A stretch of DNA of 64,000 nucleotides from Chromobotia macracanthus (lineage: Eukaryota > Chordata > Actinopteri > Cypriniformes > Botiidae). Of this stretch, positions 23,684-35,100 are shown piece by piece. The translations under genes and the position numbers were made by a program. Every line of letters starts with the position of its first letter. The stretch's first letter is position 1. The notes under the pieces were generated by a model. The model ran no database searches and was not told where the DNA came from. It worked only from the letters and a program-made list of their open reading frames with translations. The stretch is from contig JAZGTH010000019.1 in NCBI GenBank assembly GCA_036877525.1, positions 7,021,501-7,085,500 of the forward strand, given 5' to 3'.

Positions 23684-25961
23684 GTGTACTCAGTTTAAGA
23701 GCTGAATTCAGACTAATGGATGATCAGCCTGAATAGACAAAAGCTTCAGCCCCTTCTTTCAACAGAGATAAGATGTACCACCTGTCACACACACACAGCT
23801 GATGGCTAGTTTTACAACAAAGAGAAGTGAATCATATCATCTACAAACATTCTCGCTCTGTGAGTCTCAACTGGTTTCGTTTCAGCACCCAGATTTCAGA
23901 TCAGACATCAAACCCACCGCAGTACCAAAATGATTACAAATGTTTTCAAACGTTGAAATGTATAAAATTGATCACAAACATTCACAGCAAGCGAGTCTCT
24001 TAGTTAATTAGTTTATTTTTTAAGCAACAGGAAAATAATTGTTTTTCTTTGCTGTCCGCGATTCTATGAGAACAAACCTGTGACTGGCCGTCTGCGGTCT
24101 ACCCCCTGAGGTTAATAAACACTGACCAATCGAAATGTCTCTTATGACTAATCAAATGTAATATTTACTGTTCCTCCATGATGAAATGACTCAAATTACG
24201 CTTCTGTTTAAATGTTGATCTACTCCCTTAAGTAAACCAGAGAGAACACATACAACTTTCAACACGTACATGAAACTCCTGTTTGCATGAAGACAGAAAC
24301 ACAAACAGCAACGGTTTACTTCACAGCACAGCACACCGTCTCAAAGCAACGCACTGACTGGTGCAGTAAAACATTACTGATCATTAACTAAACATCTCCA
24401 CTCGTTTAGCTGAGAGGAAAGCCTGCTGAGGTCTCTGTTCTCCACACCCACTAAACACACACACACACGTCACGGCTTGGTCTCTTGAGAACAGGGGGAA
24501 GGTTTTTACTGAAACCCAAATGTACATAAATCCTGTCAGGCAGAAATGTCAATCATATGGAAAATAATGGGTGTGGATTTCCCATCAGGAATTATCATAT
24601 CAAATGGAATGGTTCTTATCTTCAGGACCTAAATTGTACATTCATCAGGACCCAACACAGTACTAAAAATATTTACAAATTTCCTTGAAATATGTTAACC
24701 ACAAACAACATTTTAGCATCACAGCAGTGAGTTTTGGACCGGACAGCATCACTCACATTTATTACAGAAAATATGAAACTCTGGTTTATTGTATATAGGT
24801 GATTCTAGATGAAAAACACTGTTATGATGACAGCCGGCCCGACTGGGTTGTTTTGTGGTGCAGACAGATTGTAGGAAATGCTGTTCAACACCTCTGAGGC
24901 GTGTTGTCACCAGCTTCCCTTCATCAGCACAAAATTCGGCTGCTTCCTCTGTTACAGAAGCTTGTGGTTGTGAACTGGTTGTGAACTGGTGCACAACAAT
25001 GACCAAAACAAAAAACAAAGTGATCACACCCATTGAGCATGTTCTTTTAGACCAACACACACCAGATCATGAATACTTTCTGACAACACTGGCGACTGAT
25101 ATTCTGACCCATTTCCTGTGTCAGTATTGATTTAATTAGTGATTCAGCACACACAGACATACACACACATTAAAACAGGCGTATAACAGAGAGAATGAAA
25201 GATGTACTTCAGGTCTGGAAGATCAAAAACACAACCAATTAGATTTTACAGCTTTCATGTTTCATTTCTTAATTGGAGGTTCTCTCCAAATGGATCCAGC
25301 TGTGTGTGTGTGTGTGTGTGTATGTGTGTACTTAACAAATAATGCATCACATCAAGTGATAAGGCCATCTGAATTGGGTAGTTCTGGATATTTTGTAACA
25401 TCCCCCACCCAGATTATCTTGATCATAGTCCTGCTAAGTCATACTGACACAGATGCGTTTTTTTAAACATTTAACTTCATCAAAAGCATGTTTGCTAGTC
25501 CCTTGCATGTTGCGTGTGTAACAGAAGCATGCTTTATAACTTTATAACTTATTCTTTCAAAATACCACCAAAACATGCCATTTAACTCTTTATGCGCTGC
25601 CATCCAGATGACCTACAAAAGCCCCTGAAAACGAATAAATACCCTCCCACATCCAAAACTACGTAATTGATTTCCCATCTTTCTGACCAAAATTTCTATT
25701 CCCACATTCTTTTTCTGCACTCACCCAAATCTGCAGTTTCACTCGTTTCTCATTGCGATAAACCGTTTTGACTTTGAAGTCTATGCCGACTGTGCTGACA
25801 AAAGCCGAGGTGAAGGAGTCGTCGGCGTATCGGAACAGGAAACTGGTTTTTCCCACGCTGCTGTTCCCAATGATAAGAAGCTTAAACATGTAGTCAAAAT
25901 TCTGATCGGCCACATCCTTCTGCCCCTGCGTCTGTTGACGAGCGTCGTTGGCAGATGCCAT
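22063..25961 (-). CDS. rab3d: Ras-related protein Rab-3D-like
   Basis: Small GTPase of secretory-vesicle membranes that controls regulated exocytosis. Four coding exons on the minus strand, 25725-25961, 22929-23047, 22575-22699 and 22063-22250, give 222 codons (RAB3 proteins are about 219-227). Motifs: P-loop GNSSVGKT (32-39), switch I TVGIDF, switch II DTAGQE (80-85), NKCD (138-141), EASAK (166-170), and a C-terminal CGC double-geranylgeranyl motif. KQVFERLVDIICDKMNESL is closest to RAB3D among the paralogues, and TSAF replaces the usual TPAF before switch I. The C-terminal tail also shares features with RAB3B/C (DGDPTML), so the paralogue call is probable, not certain. The ATG sits directly on the 3' splice site TTCCAG. 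Intron 3 is a GC-AG intron: exon 3 ends CTAG and the intron begins GCATGT. Confidence 0.93.
23477..23572. promoter_or_regulatory. Two RFX X-box motifs in a rab3d intron
   Basis: GTTACCAGGCAAC at 23477-23489 and the perfect 14-bp palindrome GTTACCATGGTAAC at 23559-23572 both fit GTNRCC-N(0-3)-RGYAAC. They are 70 bp apart in intron 1 of the coding region. Function is inferred from the motif only. Confidence 0.4.
23600..23688. repeat. (GT)n microsatellite, rab3d intron
   Basis: About 88 bp of GT repeat broken by a few TTGT and GC interruptions. A shorter (GT)n lies at 25300-25330 in the same intron. Confidence 0.95.
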
Positions 25962-27100
25962 CTGGAAGATTGGAGGAAAAGTGGCACTGTAAGAGCATGG
26001 CATCAGAAACAGGAAGGTCATGGTTTCGATGCCCAGGCTTAAGCACTGAGGATAGTGTACTACAGTACATTATCAGTATTCAGCTCAGGTCCCAGGCCAT
26101 TCACATGCAGTTAAAGTTCTCCACTGTCTGCTATCCATCCATCGCTCTCTATCTTTCTTGTAATGGAGATGCTGAGTAAGGATCCTTCATTGATTTAAGG
26201 GCTATTACAGCACAAACCCGCCCAGCACTAAGCAGTCTGGCCAAGAAAACTGCACTAAGATTTCAAGCACACAATCAGAATACGCAGAGGAACAGATCAC
26301 CAAAAATATCAAATCTTCTTGTTATTGTTTACACACTTCTAAACCTAAAACCTGTACGCTGTCACAGCAAATTTGTTTCTCACCAAGATTTTTAATTTTA
26401 TTCTGTTCACAAAGATATTGTAAGGTGTTTTCTGTCTGTTTAGGAGCTTGACAGATGTTATCATTAACTGTTGAATGGCTGAATGGTTTGATGGGTAAGA
26501 CGCTGCATGAACAGCAATAGCAAGATAGCTATGAAAGCATAAGATCCCACCCTCCCTTCAGAGCGTCCAAAACCTTCTTCAACACATGAACGCATATATA
26601 TAGTTTGACAGGCAAGTAGGACATCCTACCCAGACCGAATGCAATGACTGGACGACCATTTTACACTCCTGCATCTTCCACAGAAGACACACGTTTATAT
26701 AAACATTTTTAAACCACTTTACTTAGTGACTGCTATAAGGATGTGATGAAACTTTTCCTAAACAACATGCATAAAAACAACAGCCCAAAGGTTTAAAATG
26801 AATAAAAAAATAATAAATAATGACCGATTCTTAATTTTATGACTTCTATTCCCGTAAAGACCCACGTCTTTATAAGAAACAAAGAAAGATGTCTATCAAA
26901 CTGACTTTTGATCTAAACATGTATCCTGATAAGTTCAGGTGTATGTATTCAGGACACTGTATTCACACCTGAAGAGGGTGTTACCAGGATATGACACACC
27001 CTGCACATATGAATGAACACACGCTGTTGTGAAGTCTAAATAAAATGACAAATGAAACACATCCACAAATGCATGCAGACACATCCGATGTACAGCTACC

Positions 27101-27184
27101 CTGAACCCCAGCACACCCTGACCCCCAGCACACCCTGACCCCCAGCACACCCTGAACCCCAGCACACCCTGACCCCAGCACACC
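27101..27184. repeat. 17-bp tandem repeat (CTGACCCCCAGCACACC)n
   Basis: Five consecutive units with A/C variation, followed by a short CCGACCTGACC repeat up to about 27220. It lies in the 5' intron of rab3d. Confidence 0.9.
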
Positions 27185-27276
27185 CGCCTGCCCGACCCGA
27201 CCTGACCCGACCTGACCCGGATCAAACTCACTGTCCTGTTGTCATGTTACCTGTAACTGATGCTGGATAGAAATAA

Positions 27277-27335
27277 AGGAGATGAAGGAGATGAAGGAGA
27301 TGAAGGAGATGAAGGAGATGAAGGAGATGAAGGAG
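27277..27335. repeat. 9-bp tandem repeat (GGAGATGAA)n
   Basis: Six to seven near-perfect units, ending only about 15 bp from the donor site of the putative rab3d non-coding exon. The open frame across it reads as repeated Lys-Glu-Met and is not a gene. Confidence 0.9.
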
Positions 27336-27349
27336 CAGCCTTCACTGAC

Positions 27350-27530
27350 CTTCTCCGGCGGTTCTCCACTTTCTCTTTCCCGTGACACACTGAAACGTCC
27401 GGGCGCTGAACCTCTACAGCCCGACCATTTCCTTCAGAGGGGCGGTGCGAAATCAGAGCCGAGCCGCCCCGCCTGCCGCCACCTGGCTGTCCACCAGCTC
27501 TCTTAATGCTGTTCCCAGATCAGCCAGCTC
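27350..27530 (-). promoter_or_regulatory. rab3d: Putative non-coding exon 1 and CpG-rich promoter of rab3d
   Basis: On the minus strand GGAGAAG|GTCAGT forms a good splice donor at 27350/27349, and the 180 bp upstream is GC-rich (for example GGCGGCAGGCGGGGCGGC). The first coding exon begins with a splice acceptor immediately before the ATG, so an upstream non-coding exon is required, and this is the best candidate. The 5' end is not determined. Confidence 0.5.
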
Positions 27531-27734
27531 TTAACGGGGACTTACAATAACCAATCACCAGGTCCTCCGTCAGCCGCAGCGCGCTGTTTACATCTACTGT
27601 GTGCTTTAATGAATGCGCTTATTAGAGAGTGAGTTTAATGCTGATATTAGCACAGGTAAACATTGTTTAACTGTGCAGAAATAGTGACAAACGTGAAACA
27701 TCTTCAAACATGAGAATTGCGTTGTTACCGCCGA

Positions 27735-27772
27735 TGACGTCACGATGACGTCACACGCGCAGTTATGACGTA
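27735..27772. promoter_or_regulatory. Tandem cAMP-response elements
   Basis: Two full palindromic CREs, TGACGTCA at 27735-27742 and 27746-27753, spaced 11 bp start to start, then a half-type TGACGTA at 27766-27772. They lie about 200-400 bp upstream of the putative rab3d exon 1. Confidence 0.55.
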
Positions 27773-28483
27773 GAAACAAACACACACACACTTCGTATTT
27801 GTGTTACTAATATTATGCTATTTAGGTGTTAAAAAACATCCCACCAAGACAAACAATCAAACGGCAGCCTGTAGTCATAATTGTTATCAATGATCAACTA
27901 TTTATCAGATGCCACCCAGCACATCTGTGAATACAGTAAATGCCAGGGAGCTGTGCATCCTCTCCATTTAATGTACGTCAAGGACACTGTATTTTATTTC
28001 AAAGCGGATTTAATGCTGAAACAAGCCAAAACAAGCTTATCTAAAATCTTTTAGTCACAAAAGAGGAACATAAGACGAGAAGCGTTAGAAATTGAGCAAG
28101 CCAAAACTCAGTTGTAGAAACAGACACACAGGTTACAGAGAGAGTACACACTAGTGTTTTTAAGCAGAGATTATAGCTATTTTTAACAGATTATTTCACT
28201 ATGTTGCTGTTTTAACTAAAACTAGGGCAAAAACAAATATACATTTAACTACATTTTACATTTTTGCTCAAAATCCCAATTAAACCCTTTACATAAAAAA
28301 CAAGTGTGTGTCTTCAAGGGGATGACAAACATTATAAAACAAAACGAACTTTCAACGAACTTTTCATCTAAGTAGTTTGACAACATAAAACAAACTTGGT
28401 GGAATTATGTCTTCTAAACATTAAGGAAATTAAGTAAAATTAGCTTTATGTCGCTGGTGTGTTATACCACGTGACCCTATTGA
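27773..28483. other. Short intergenic region rab3d / pld6 3' end
   Basis: AT-rich DNA with no frame of interest. TTTATT at 27993-27998 (AATAAA on minus) is a candidate polyadenylation signal for pld6, about 490 bp beyond its stop. The pld6 3' UTR would then fill 27990-28483, leaving the rab3d promoter close behind pld6. Confidence 0.4.
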
Positions 28484-30414
28484 TCAGATCATCTGCTCGT
28501 CTGTGGCCTGATGTTTGTGATTGGCTGGATCATTGGCCTCCCACAGCTTCTGAAACTCCTGTCGATAAGGCCGCACGAGCTCCGTTTCCTCTGTTACCAT
28601 GACGTTCTCTTTGTTGCTCTGGACTGCTGTTAATGTCCAGTTGAGGGAGCCAGTGATCAGCTTCTTGCCATCGACTATTGCAAATTTGTGATGCATATGG
28701 ACAGCTGAGCTCAGCTCGTGTCTCACACAGATACCTGCAGCAGAACGTGAGTCAGAATACAAACAGTTAGCTTCCCTTTCACAGCAGACATTACACATTA
28801 AACAGTTAGCTAACCCTACAGCGACAGACGTGAGTTATAAACATTTGTCAAAACCACTCTGCATGTGAACCAAGGAGTCTGGCTTTGGCTGGTTAGAACG
28901 GTTAGTTAACACCTGCTGGTAGATGCTGTTACTACACATGTGGGCATAAATCTTTCTCTTTAATTGCCATTCGCACATCACTGTTTCTCTTGAAATGCTA
29001 ACAAATAGCTTTATATTATATTTGATCCTTTTTAACTTGTGCTAATGCATTAGGAATTTAATGTAAAAGTCAGCAGTAGGCCAGCCGTCATGGCCTGCAA
29101 AAGTTATAGCAATGTGTACTGAAATAACAAAGATCGAGCCAGACAGAACATGCACAAGCTGTGCCGGTGTTGTAATCTAGGTGTGAACAACAGCATTTTT
29201 ACAGCCTACAGCAGTCATTTAAGTTCTGCCTATGACAACATGATTTGAGACAGCATTACCACACAGCTGTGAGGACAGGCCTGATAAATGCAAAGATACA
29301 GACCATGGCCAAATTTAATGTGTTGGAATATTTTTAACACTACACATTAAAAGGCCCACTGCCTGACAGATATCACCTAAGAAATCACACCTGTCTCTGT
29401 GACGTTTACTTTTCCAGCCAATCAGAGAACTAGCCAATCGAAAATGTTCTCTGCATGCCAATCATTTTGTGTGTTTGGTTTTTTTTTGTTGTGGTCTAAT
29501 TAAGTAGCAAGTCTCGCAGAACTGAGCAAATAGTTAAATCACTTATAGCTACTAGATTGTATTGCCGAGAAAAGATATTTTGTGATATTAAATGACACGT
29601 TGTTTTAAACCCTAACCCTGAGAGGCCGTGTTGACACACCTGCCCTGCGGAGGGTGCCGATCTGACTTCCAGTGATGCTCATGTAGTCTCTGTCGGTAAT
29701 GACACGTACAGTAACTCCCCGTTTGTGCAGGTGAAGAACCGCTCTGCTCAGCTCCGTGTGTGAGAAGGAGAACACACACAGGTCCAGGGTTTTAGACGTG
29801 GAGAGGAGATGCGTGAGGAGCCTGGAGAAAGACGTCTTCCTGCCATGAGGGAAGGGACATGCGCTAGGGTAGAGAGAGGGGCGGAGACATGAAATGAACA
29901 AAAAGCCATCTCATGTAAACCATGAACACATCTGATATTACATCAAGTTTCATTGCACACTAGAAACAGAAGGCCAAGCGCACTGCATTGTGGGCCACAG
30001 ATTACAATGGCATCTGTATTATGTGTTCTATACTGCACATCTGTAAATAAATGCACTTTTGTGCTCTATGTACTCTATGGCTATTCCACACAAACAATTC
30101 CCATATTCACAGTATACACAATATATAGTGGTATCTATTATGGCAGATTAAGGTCAGATCTGAAAACTCTGATTGAAAATAAATGACTTGCTGTTTAGCA
30201 TGGGGTTCCACTTTTTTTGCAAACTTTACCAAGGGAAGTTTCTGTTGGGTGTGAACAAATGCTCAACGCAGGTTTGGGGTGAAGGGAAAAACAGGACTTC
30301 TTTCAGAGGCCCGCGACACCTCAGACGATGCATCAGCCAGTCTAGCCATTCGACCCCCAGCACGACAGCTATAGCTCCCAGACCAAACACTTTCAGCAGC
30401 TCTTTAATTGACAT
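28484..30414 (-). CDS. pld6: Mitochondrial cardiolipin hydrolase PLD6 (MitoPLD/Zucchini)
   Basis: Outer-mitochondrial-membrane phospholipase D-like enzyme. Members hydrolyse cardiolipin to phosphatidic acid and act in piRNA biogenesis (Zucchini endonuclease). Exons on minus: 30230-30414, 29640-29863 and 28484-28734, giving 219 codons. An N-terminal hydrophobic anchor (about 5-29, LLKVFGLGAIAVVLGVEWLD) is followed by the Cys-rich zinc-finger-like block (TCVEHLF, then CACPFPHG), then SKTLDLCVFSFS and a single HKD motif: H151, K153, D158, G165, S166, N168 in HHKFAIVDGKKLITGSLNW. The single HKD implies a homodimer, as in the family. The first ATG sits directly after a splice acceptor (TTTTCAG). 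A likely upstream exon ends at 30961 with in-frame ATG-TCT-CAT-CAG (30972-30961), which would add four residues (MSHQ) for 223 in total. Confidence 0.95.
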
Positions 30415-30960
30415 CTGAAAATACAAACAGAAATAACAAAACTGCAGGGCCCCTCGTACCTCAGTACGGCTCTGAGGAATACCTGATCCTCAAGTGTAAC
30501 ATCCTGTGGTCCATATAATGACCACTAAACTGTAGAACTGACCATCGTACCTGCTCATTTTTAAAATAATTTCGAGTAAAATCAATATTTCATGTCATTT
30601 ATGTATTACAGTAATATGCATCACACTGAGAGCTAATCATTTGACAGCTCACAATGTTTCTCATATGTAAAGGCTAATCTCTAAAATGCAACAACACAAA
30701 GCTGTGTTTTTAATAAAGTTGCATTGATATGAACGACCAATGAATGTACGAAAATGTGTTTTAAAGGTGCTGAAGGTTTATGATTGTTCAATCACCAGAT
30801 ATAATTCCCATCTTTTCATAGCTGCGTTTAAAGCAGCGACCAATCACAGTAAACTATCTGTATTAACTGTTTATTATCTGTCATTCCCCCAGAAATGTCT
30901 TTTGTTACGAGACTTGTTCAATCGCACACGATGGTTAAATGTTTTGGTGTAATACTGTAC

Positions 30961-31035
30961 CTGATGAGACATGTTAGCAGCTCTGTTTACAGCTCCAGCA
31001 TCAGCCCATCAGCCGCGGAGCTGACGGCGTAATGT
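30961..31035 (-). promoter_or_regulatory. pld6: Putative pld6 first exon (5' UTR plus alternative ATG)
   Basis: On the minus strand AACATGTCTCATCAG|GTACAG gives an ATG with A at -3, four in-frame codons and a good donor. The DNA upstream (30975-31035) is locally GC-rich. It splices in frame to the acceptor before ATG 30414. The true 5' end is not visible. Confidence 0.5.
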
Positions 31036-31048
31036 CGCCCCCCGCTGG
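31036..31048 (-). promoter_or_regulatory. CTCF-like motif near the pld6 promoter
   Basis: On the minus strand CCAGCGGGGGGCG matches the CTCF core with one mismatch. Its orientation faces the plus-strand motif at 18106-18119, with rab3d and pld6 between them. Confidence 0.35.
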
Positions 31049-32138
31049 TAGAGAAGTGAACCACACACACATTTGCTTCGTGTTTATTATTCATCACCAA
31101 AAGAAAATCGAGTGAAAGTTTACAAAAATAAGTGCACCAATGAGCCATCTCTTAAAACAGTGAAGCCATCTAATCACATGCATTTTTCTATGCACTTTAT
31201 CATTTTAATATCTTTCTATACTGTTTTCAGCTGTGAAAAGGTATCTTCTGTAAAGCTGCTTGGCAAGCCATGCAAAAATCGTGAAAAGCGCAACAGGAGA
31301 TTTATTAACCAAAGTAACTAAAAATTAAGTGATGACGATTAAAAAATCACTTCCGCTTTACTACATTGTCTCTTATCTGCATAGAGGCTGACCAATCAAA
31401 GAGAAGATTGTAATGACGTCACGCAACCTCTAAAATGCCAATTATTTACCATAATGAACGAGAATGAGGTTTACACACACATATGGAAGCCCATCATTCA
31501 TTTTAACACGTTTTTTAATATTTTATCATTTTAATATTGGTAATGGTCTGCACATGGAATGAGTGATTTCATTATGAAAGGCCTAATTAAAGCCATCTGT
31601 GCTACATAATTATTATGATAATTATTATATATTATTATAATTATTATAAAATACACTGGAATCTGCTGTCGGTTCCAGCAATATTGATGTACATATCAGC
31701 CAACCAGAAACTCCCCCCACAGGGATCAGAGTTAAACTGTTATCAGTATCTAGTTAAACTGATCAGAGAACAGCTTAATAGTTCCCTGTTAGAAACCTGA
31801 AGACAAAAAACTAATGACATATTTTGCAGGTGCCTTTTAAAGGTTACGTGGCGCAGTGACACAGTGTACAATTTCTCTGAACATACTGAGTACTCAGATG
31901 ACTTTATAGATTTGGTCAAATGAGCAGTTCTGTATCCCACAATGCAATGCACTTAACATGACCTTCCTGTCCCAATGTGACAAATGAACTGGACTGTGTA
32001 AGGAATTACATTCATGTTTGGCAGTGGACATTTTACACAAAACTAAATTAAAAATGTAAAAGAACTGTTTTAAGGGTTAAAATGACCATTTAATTTGGTT
32101 AAGCTGGTCTGTGGTCAGCAGAAAAAGGCAGAGTGTTT
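31049..32138. other. Intergenic pld6 - calponin
   Basis: AT-rich DNA with no gene. It holds a full CRE (TGACGTCA, 31414-31421), a short ATTAT-rich tract (31605-31650), a CCCACAATGCA element at about 31938 resembling the ZNF143 core, and TTTATT at 31301-31306, a candidate polyadenylation signal for the calponin gene. Confidence 0.45.
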
Positions 32139-32160
32139 TTAAGCGATGCCATCAACTTCA

Positions 32161-35100
32161 TTAGGCTTGACGCAGTATTTGTGGTCGTACACTAGACGTG
32201 GACCTCCCATGGGAGTCAGACCGCTCTGAGACGGCACTTTGTTGGTTACCCATCTGCAGAGAGACTGTTGAAATGTCCATGGGCTCTAGACTCACAGACT
32301 TTTCCGTCACCTGTCTCGCCGTGCCAAGAGCAAACATCCCAGCCTAAAACAGGAGAAAAATGTAGTTCAGCCATAAGGCGTGAGAGGTTTTAAACGTAGT
32401 CGTTTCCCTCAGTACAGGGCCCTCAGAATCACAGTCTGACACCCCGAACCAGAACTGAAACCTCGTACAGGCTGAGTGAAATTCTACATTTTGACTTTTG
32501 GATTTAAATTAAAAAATTACTATAGAAAAACGTCAACAAATAACCACAATTCAACAATAAACCAGAACATGGTGAGTTATTGTAGTGAAGTATTATACTG
32601 TAAACATGGATGTTTTAGTAGAAAATCTGACTTATCTCATACTTACAGTAAGTCTATCATGGGTGAGTATAGCATGTGATCTTACCATGCTGGCAAATTT
32701 GTTGGTGCCCATTTGGAGGTTGATAGTGGATCGATCAGATGGTTTCTCCATGCCTATATTGGGATCATACAGATGTCGTCTTGTTCCATAAGAGGTCATG
32801 CCCTTTTGACTGGCAAACTTATTGGAGCCCATCTGTGAATTCCAATGAAATGTTTTCTAACATAAATGCATAAAGGTTCTACTGAAGCAACTGTCCTTCA
32901 AAGTAATCAATTTACATACCTATGATCTTTGTCTAATTTACGACTAATTTTGGACAGCTTTTAAAAATTGAGGAATCAACTAATGCTTAGTTTGAATGAG
33001 CGCATTGGACCGCTGTTTAATGCATCTACATGTTGATTGGCTGGAGGAAGTCATGTGACCTGTTGGCTGATGACGCTGCTCCCCTCTTTGATCTTCTCAG
33101 GAGTGAATTTTCTTTGCTTTTTCGCTGCATACTTCACACCAATGTCATGTTTGGTGTAGAAACCTTTAGTCTTGGCCTGGGGGGAAGAGAACACAAAACC
33201 AACGTAAACATCATTCGCATTAATATTGTGATTGTCCAATAAACCTAGTGAGCTGACAACATTCTTTGCAAAGGCAATCCCATAATGTATTGTGACAAGC
33301 TTAGTAAGAAAGTCCATGTAAGAAACTGTGATTTTAAATATGATTTTAAAATGTATCTCTGTATGTAACCGAAAATGGACTGTTGTCTAGTGTTTGATAG
33401 ATGAATAGTTGAGAACTTCAGTTATGAAATCATACTAAAATCATTTTTCGGCTTTGCTCACCATTCCAGCCAGTGTGACGAGGGTTGACTGGACCTGAGT
33501 GTGATTCATGTCCTCAAAAAGGTCATTGGCCTCAAAGATATCATGTGGTTTCAGGCCATATTCACCAATGGCTCGCACAAAGTGAGTGATGTTCTCCAAC
33601 TGTGAGATTGAGAGATGACAGGTTACGATGTAGCAAAGTCTGTCTGTGGGTGCAGAAACTGTAGTTGTCTGCAGTTCTTCCACGTTGTTTTTGTTTCATA
33701 GTAATACTAGTAGGAGGTCTTACCAGTACTGTTGTGTTTAAGTAAATTTAATAAGGTAATGAGGTCAAGTCACCCATTAATTAGATGTGTTTGACTGTTA
33801 CATTCCTCGTTAATGCGGGCCATTTTTAATTTCTTGTTTCTTTAATCTTGTGTAACTATTTGCTCTTTAAGTCAATAATCCAATGACAGTGCCAAAGAGA
33901 AAGTCCGCCCAACCCTCTTTACTGTAACTAATAGTGACATTTTGTCATTAATTACAGGTCCTTTAGTTACCAGGGCAGGGCAGATTCTGTTCACTCAGTT
34001 TCTTCTCTGTGTACATTCCCTGCATTTCTATGTGTTTAACACTGTATACGCCACTGAAGTATGTGATACACATACTCATTGGTAAGTCCCTTAAAGGGTT
34101 TAGTAGTATGTTTCATTCTTAACATTGCAAAAAAGTCACCGTATACTGTTAATAAACCGACACTGATAAATGTGGCACGTAGTTCCCGTGTTAGAAATGA
34201 AAGTTATTGTAACTTATGTGTTGACTTGTTTTATGATATACGGATTTGACTGGAGCCTGTAACTGATATCTCAACACCCAAACATTACAGATATACACTC
34301 TAGAAAGATAAACAAGAGAAGGTGGTGACATACCTTGTGCCAGTTGAGGTTTGAATGATTGACTTTAGGAATGGATCCTGGCTGCAGTTTGTTGATCAGC
34401 CTAGTGGATAGAAACCATATAAGGGCATTTAAGCTAAGCTCCAAAATGGCCAAACTGCACCCTATGAGCATGCATACTCCTAATAGCGTGAAATGAGCAA
34501 CTTTGCTGTCATGTGAATCAAGCTTTGAGCTCTGAAACTCACTCGCACAAGATAACACCGTCCTTCAGGCCCTCCATGAAGTTGTCAGGAAGTGTGCGAC
34601 CTGTGACCTCATAGATCCACATCCTCAGGGCCTCCTCCATCTGAGGGTCATACTTCTGAGCCAGCTGAGAGGCGATAAAGAGGGATAATAACATAATCTT
34701 AAATTGTCACATAATACAAGTAATTAGATCAGATCCTCCTTAATCTTACAGTGATGCGGCTGTTCCATTATTGGATGTATGGTATTACCTGTTTATAAAG
34801 AAGGATGTGGCCATGGTGTCATGTCTGGTTAGTGACGGGTGATTCTGGAATTGGTTTTATACTGCTCTGAGCAATTATTTTACCACCCTAACACTTTCTC
34901 AATATGTATGCAGGCTAAAAACCTGGAGAAAATATTTATGCAAAACTTAGACTAATATTTTGCCTCTGTATTTAGCTTATTGATGCTCAAAGCTGTTATC
35001 TAAATATATTTGTTGATGAGTGTGTCCTAATGTAATGTATTATTATAATTATCTTTATATATTATATTTATAAAAGGTTTAGGGAAGATTAATCTGTCTG

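Larger units (their letters stand above)
25962..27349 (-). other. rab3d: rab3d 5' intron
   Basis: Between the first coding exon (3' splice site TTCCAG at 25962-25967) and a putative non-coding exon whose donor lies at about 27349. It holds the 17-bp and 9-bp tandem repeats described separately and no conserved frame. Confidence 0.5.

Noticed and set aside
24749..25060. 103-codon minus-strand frame in a rab3d intron
   Set aside because: Contains CAQFTTS-like repeated blocks but no known domain; more likely an old repeat than an exon.
27282..27506. Plus-strand frame starting with repeated MKE
   Set aside because: Read-through of the GGAGATGAA tandem repeat into the rab3d 5' region.
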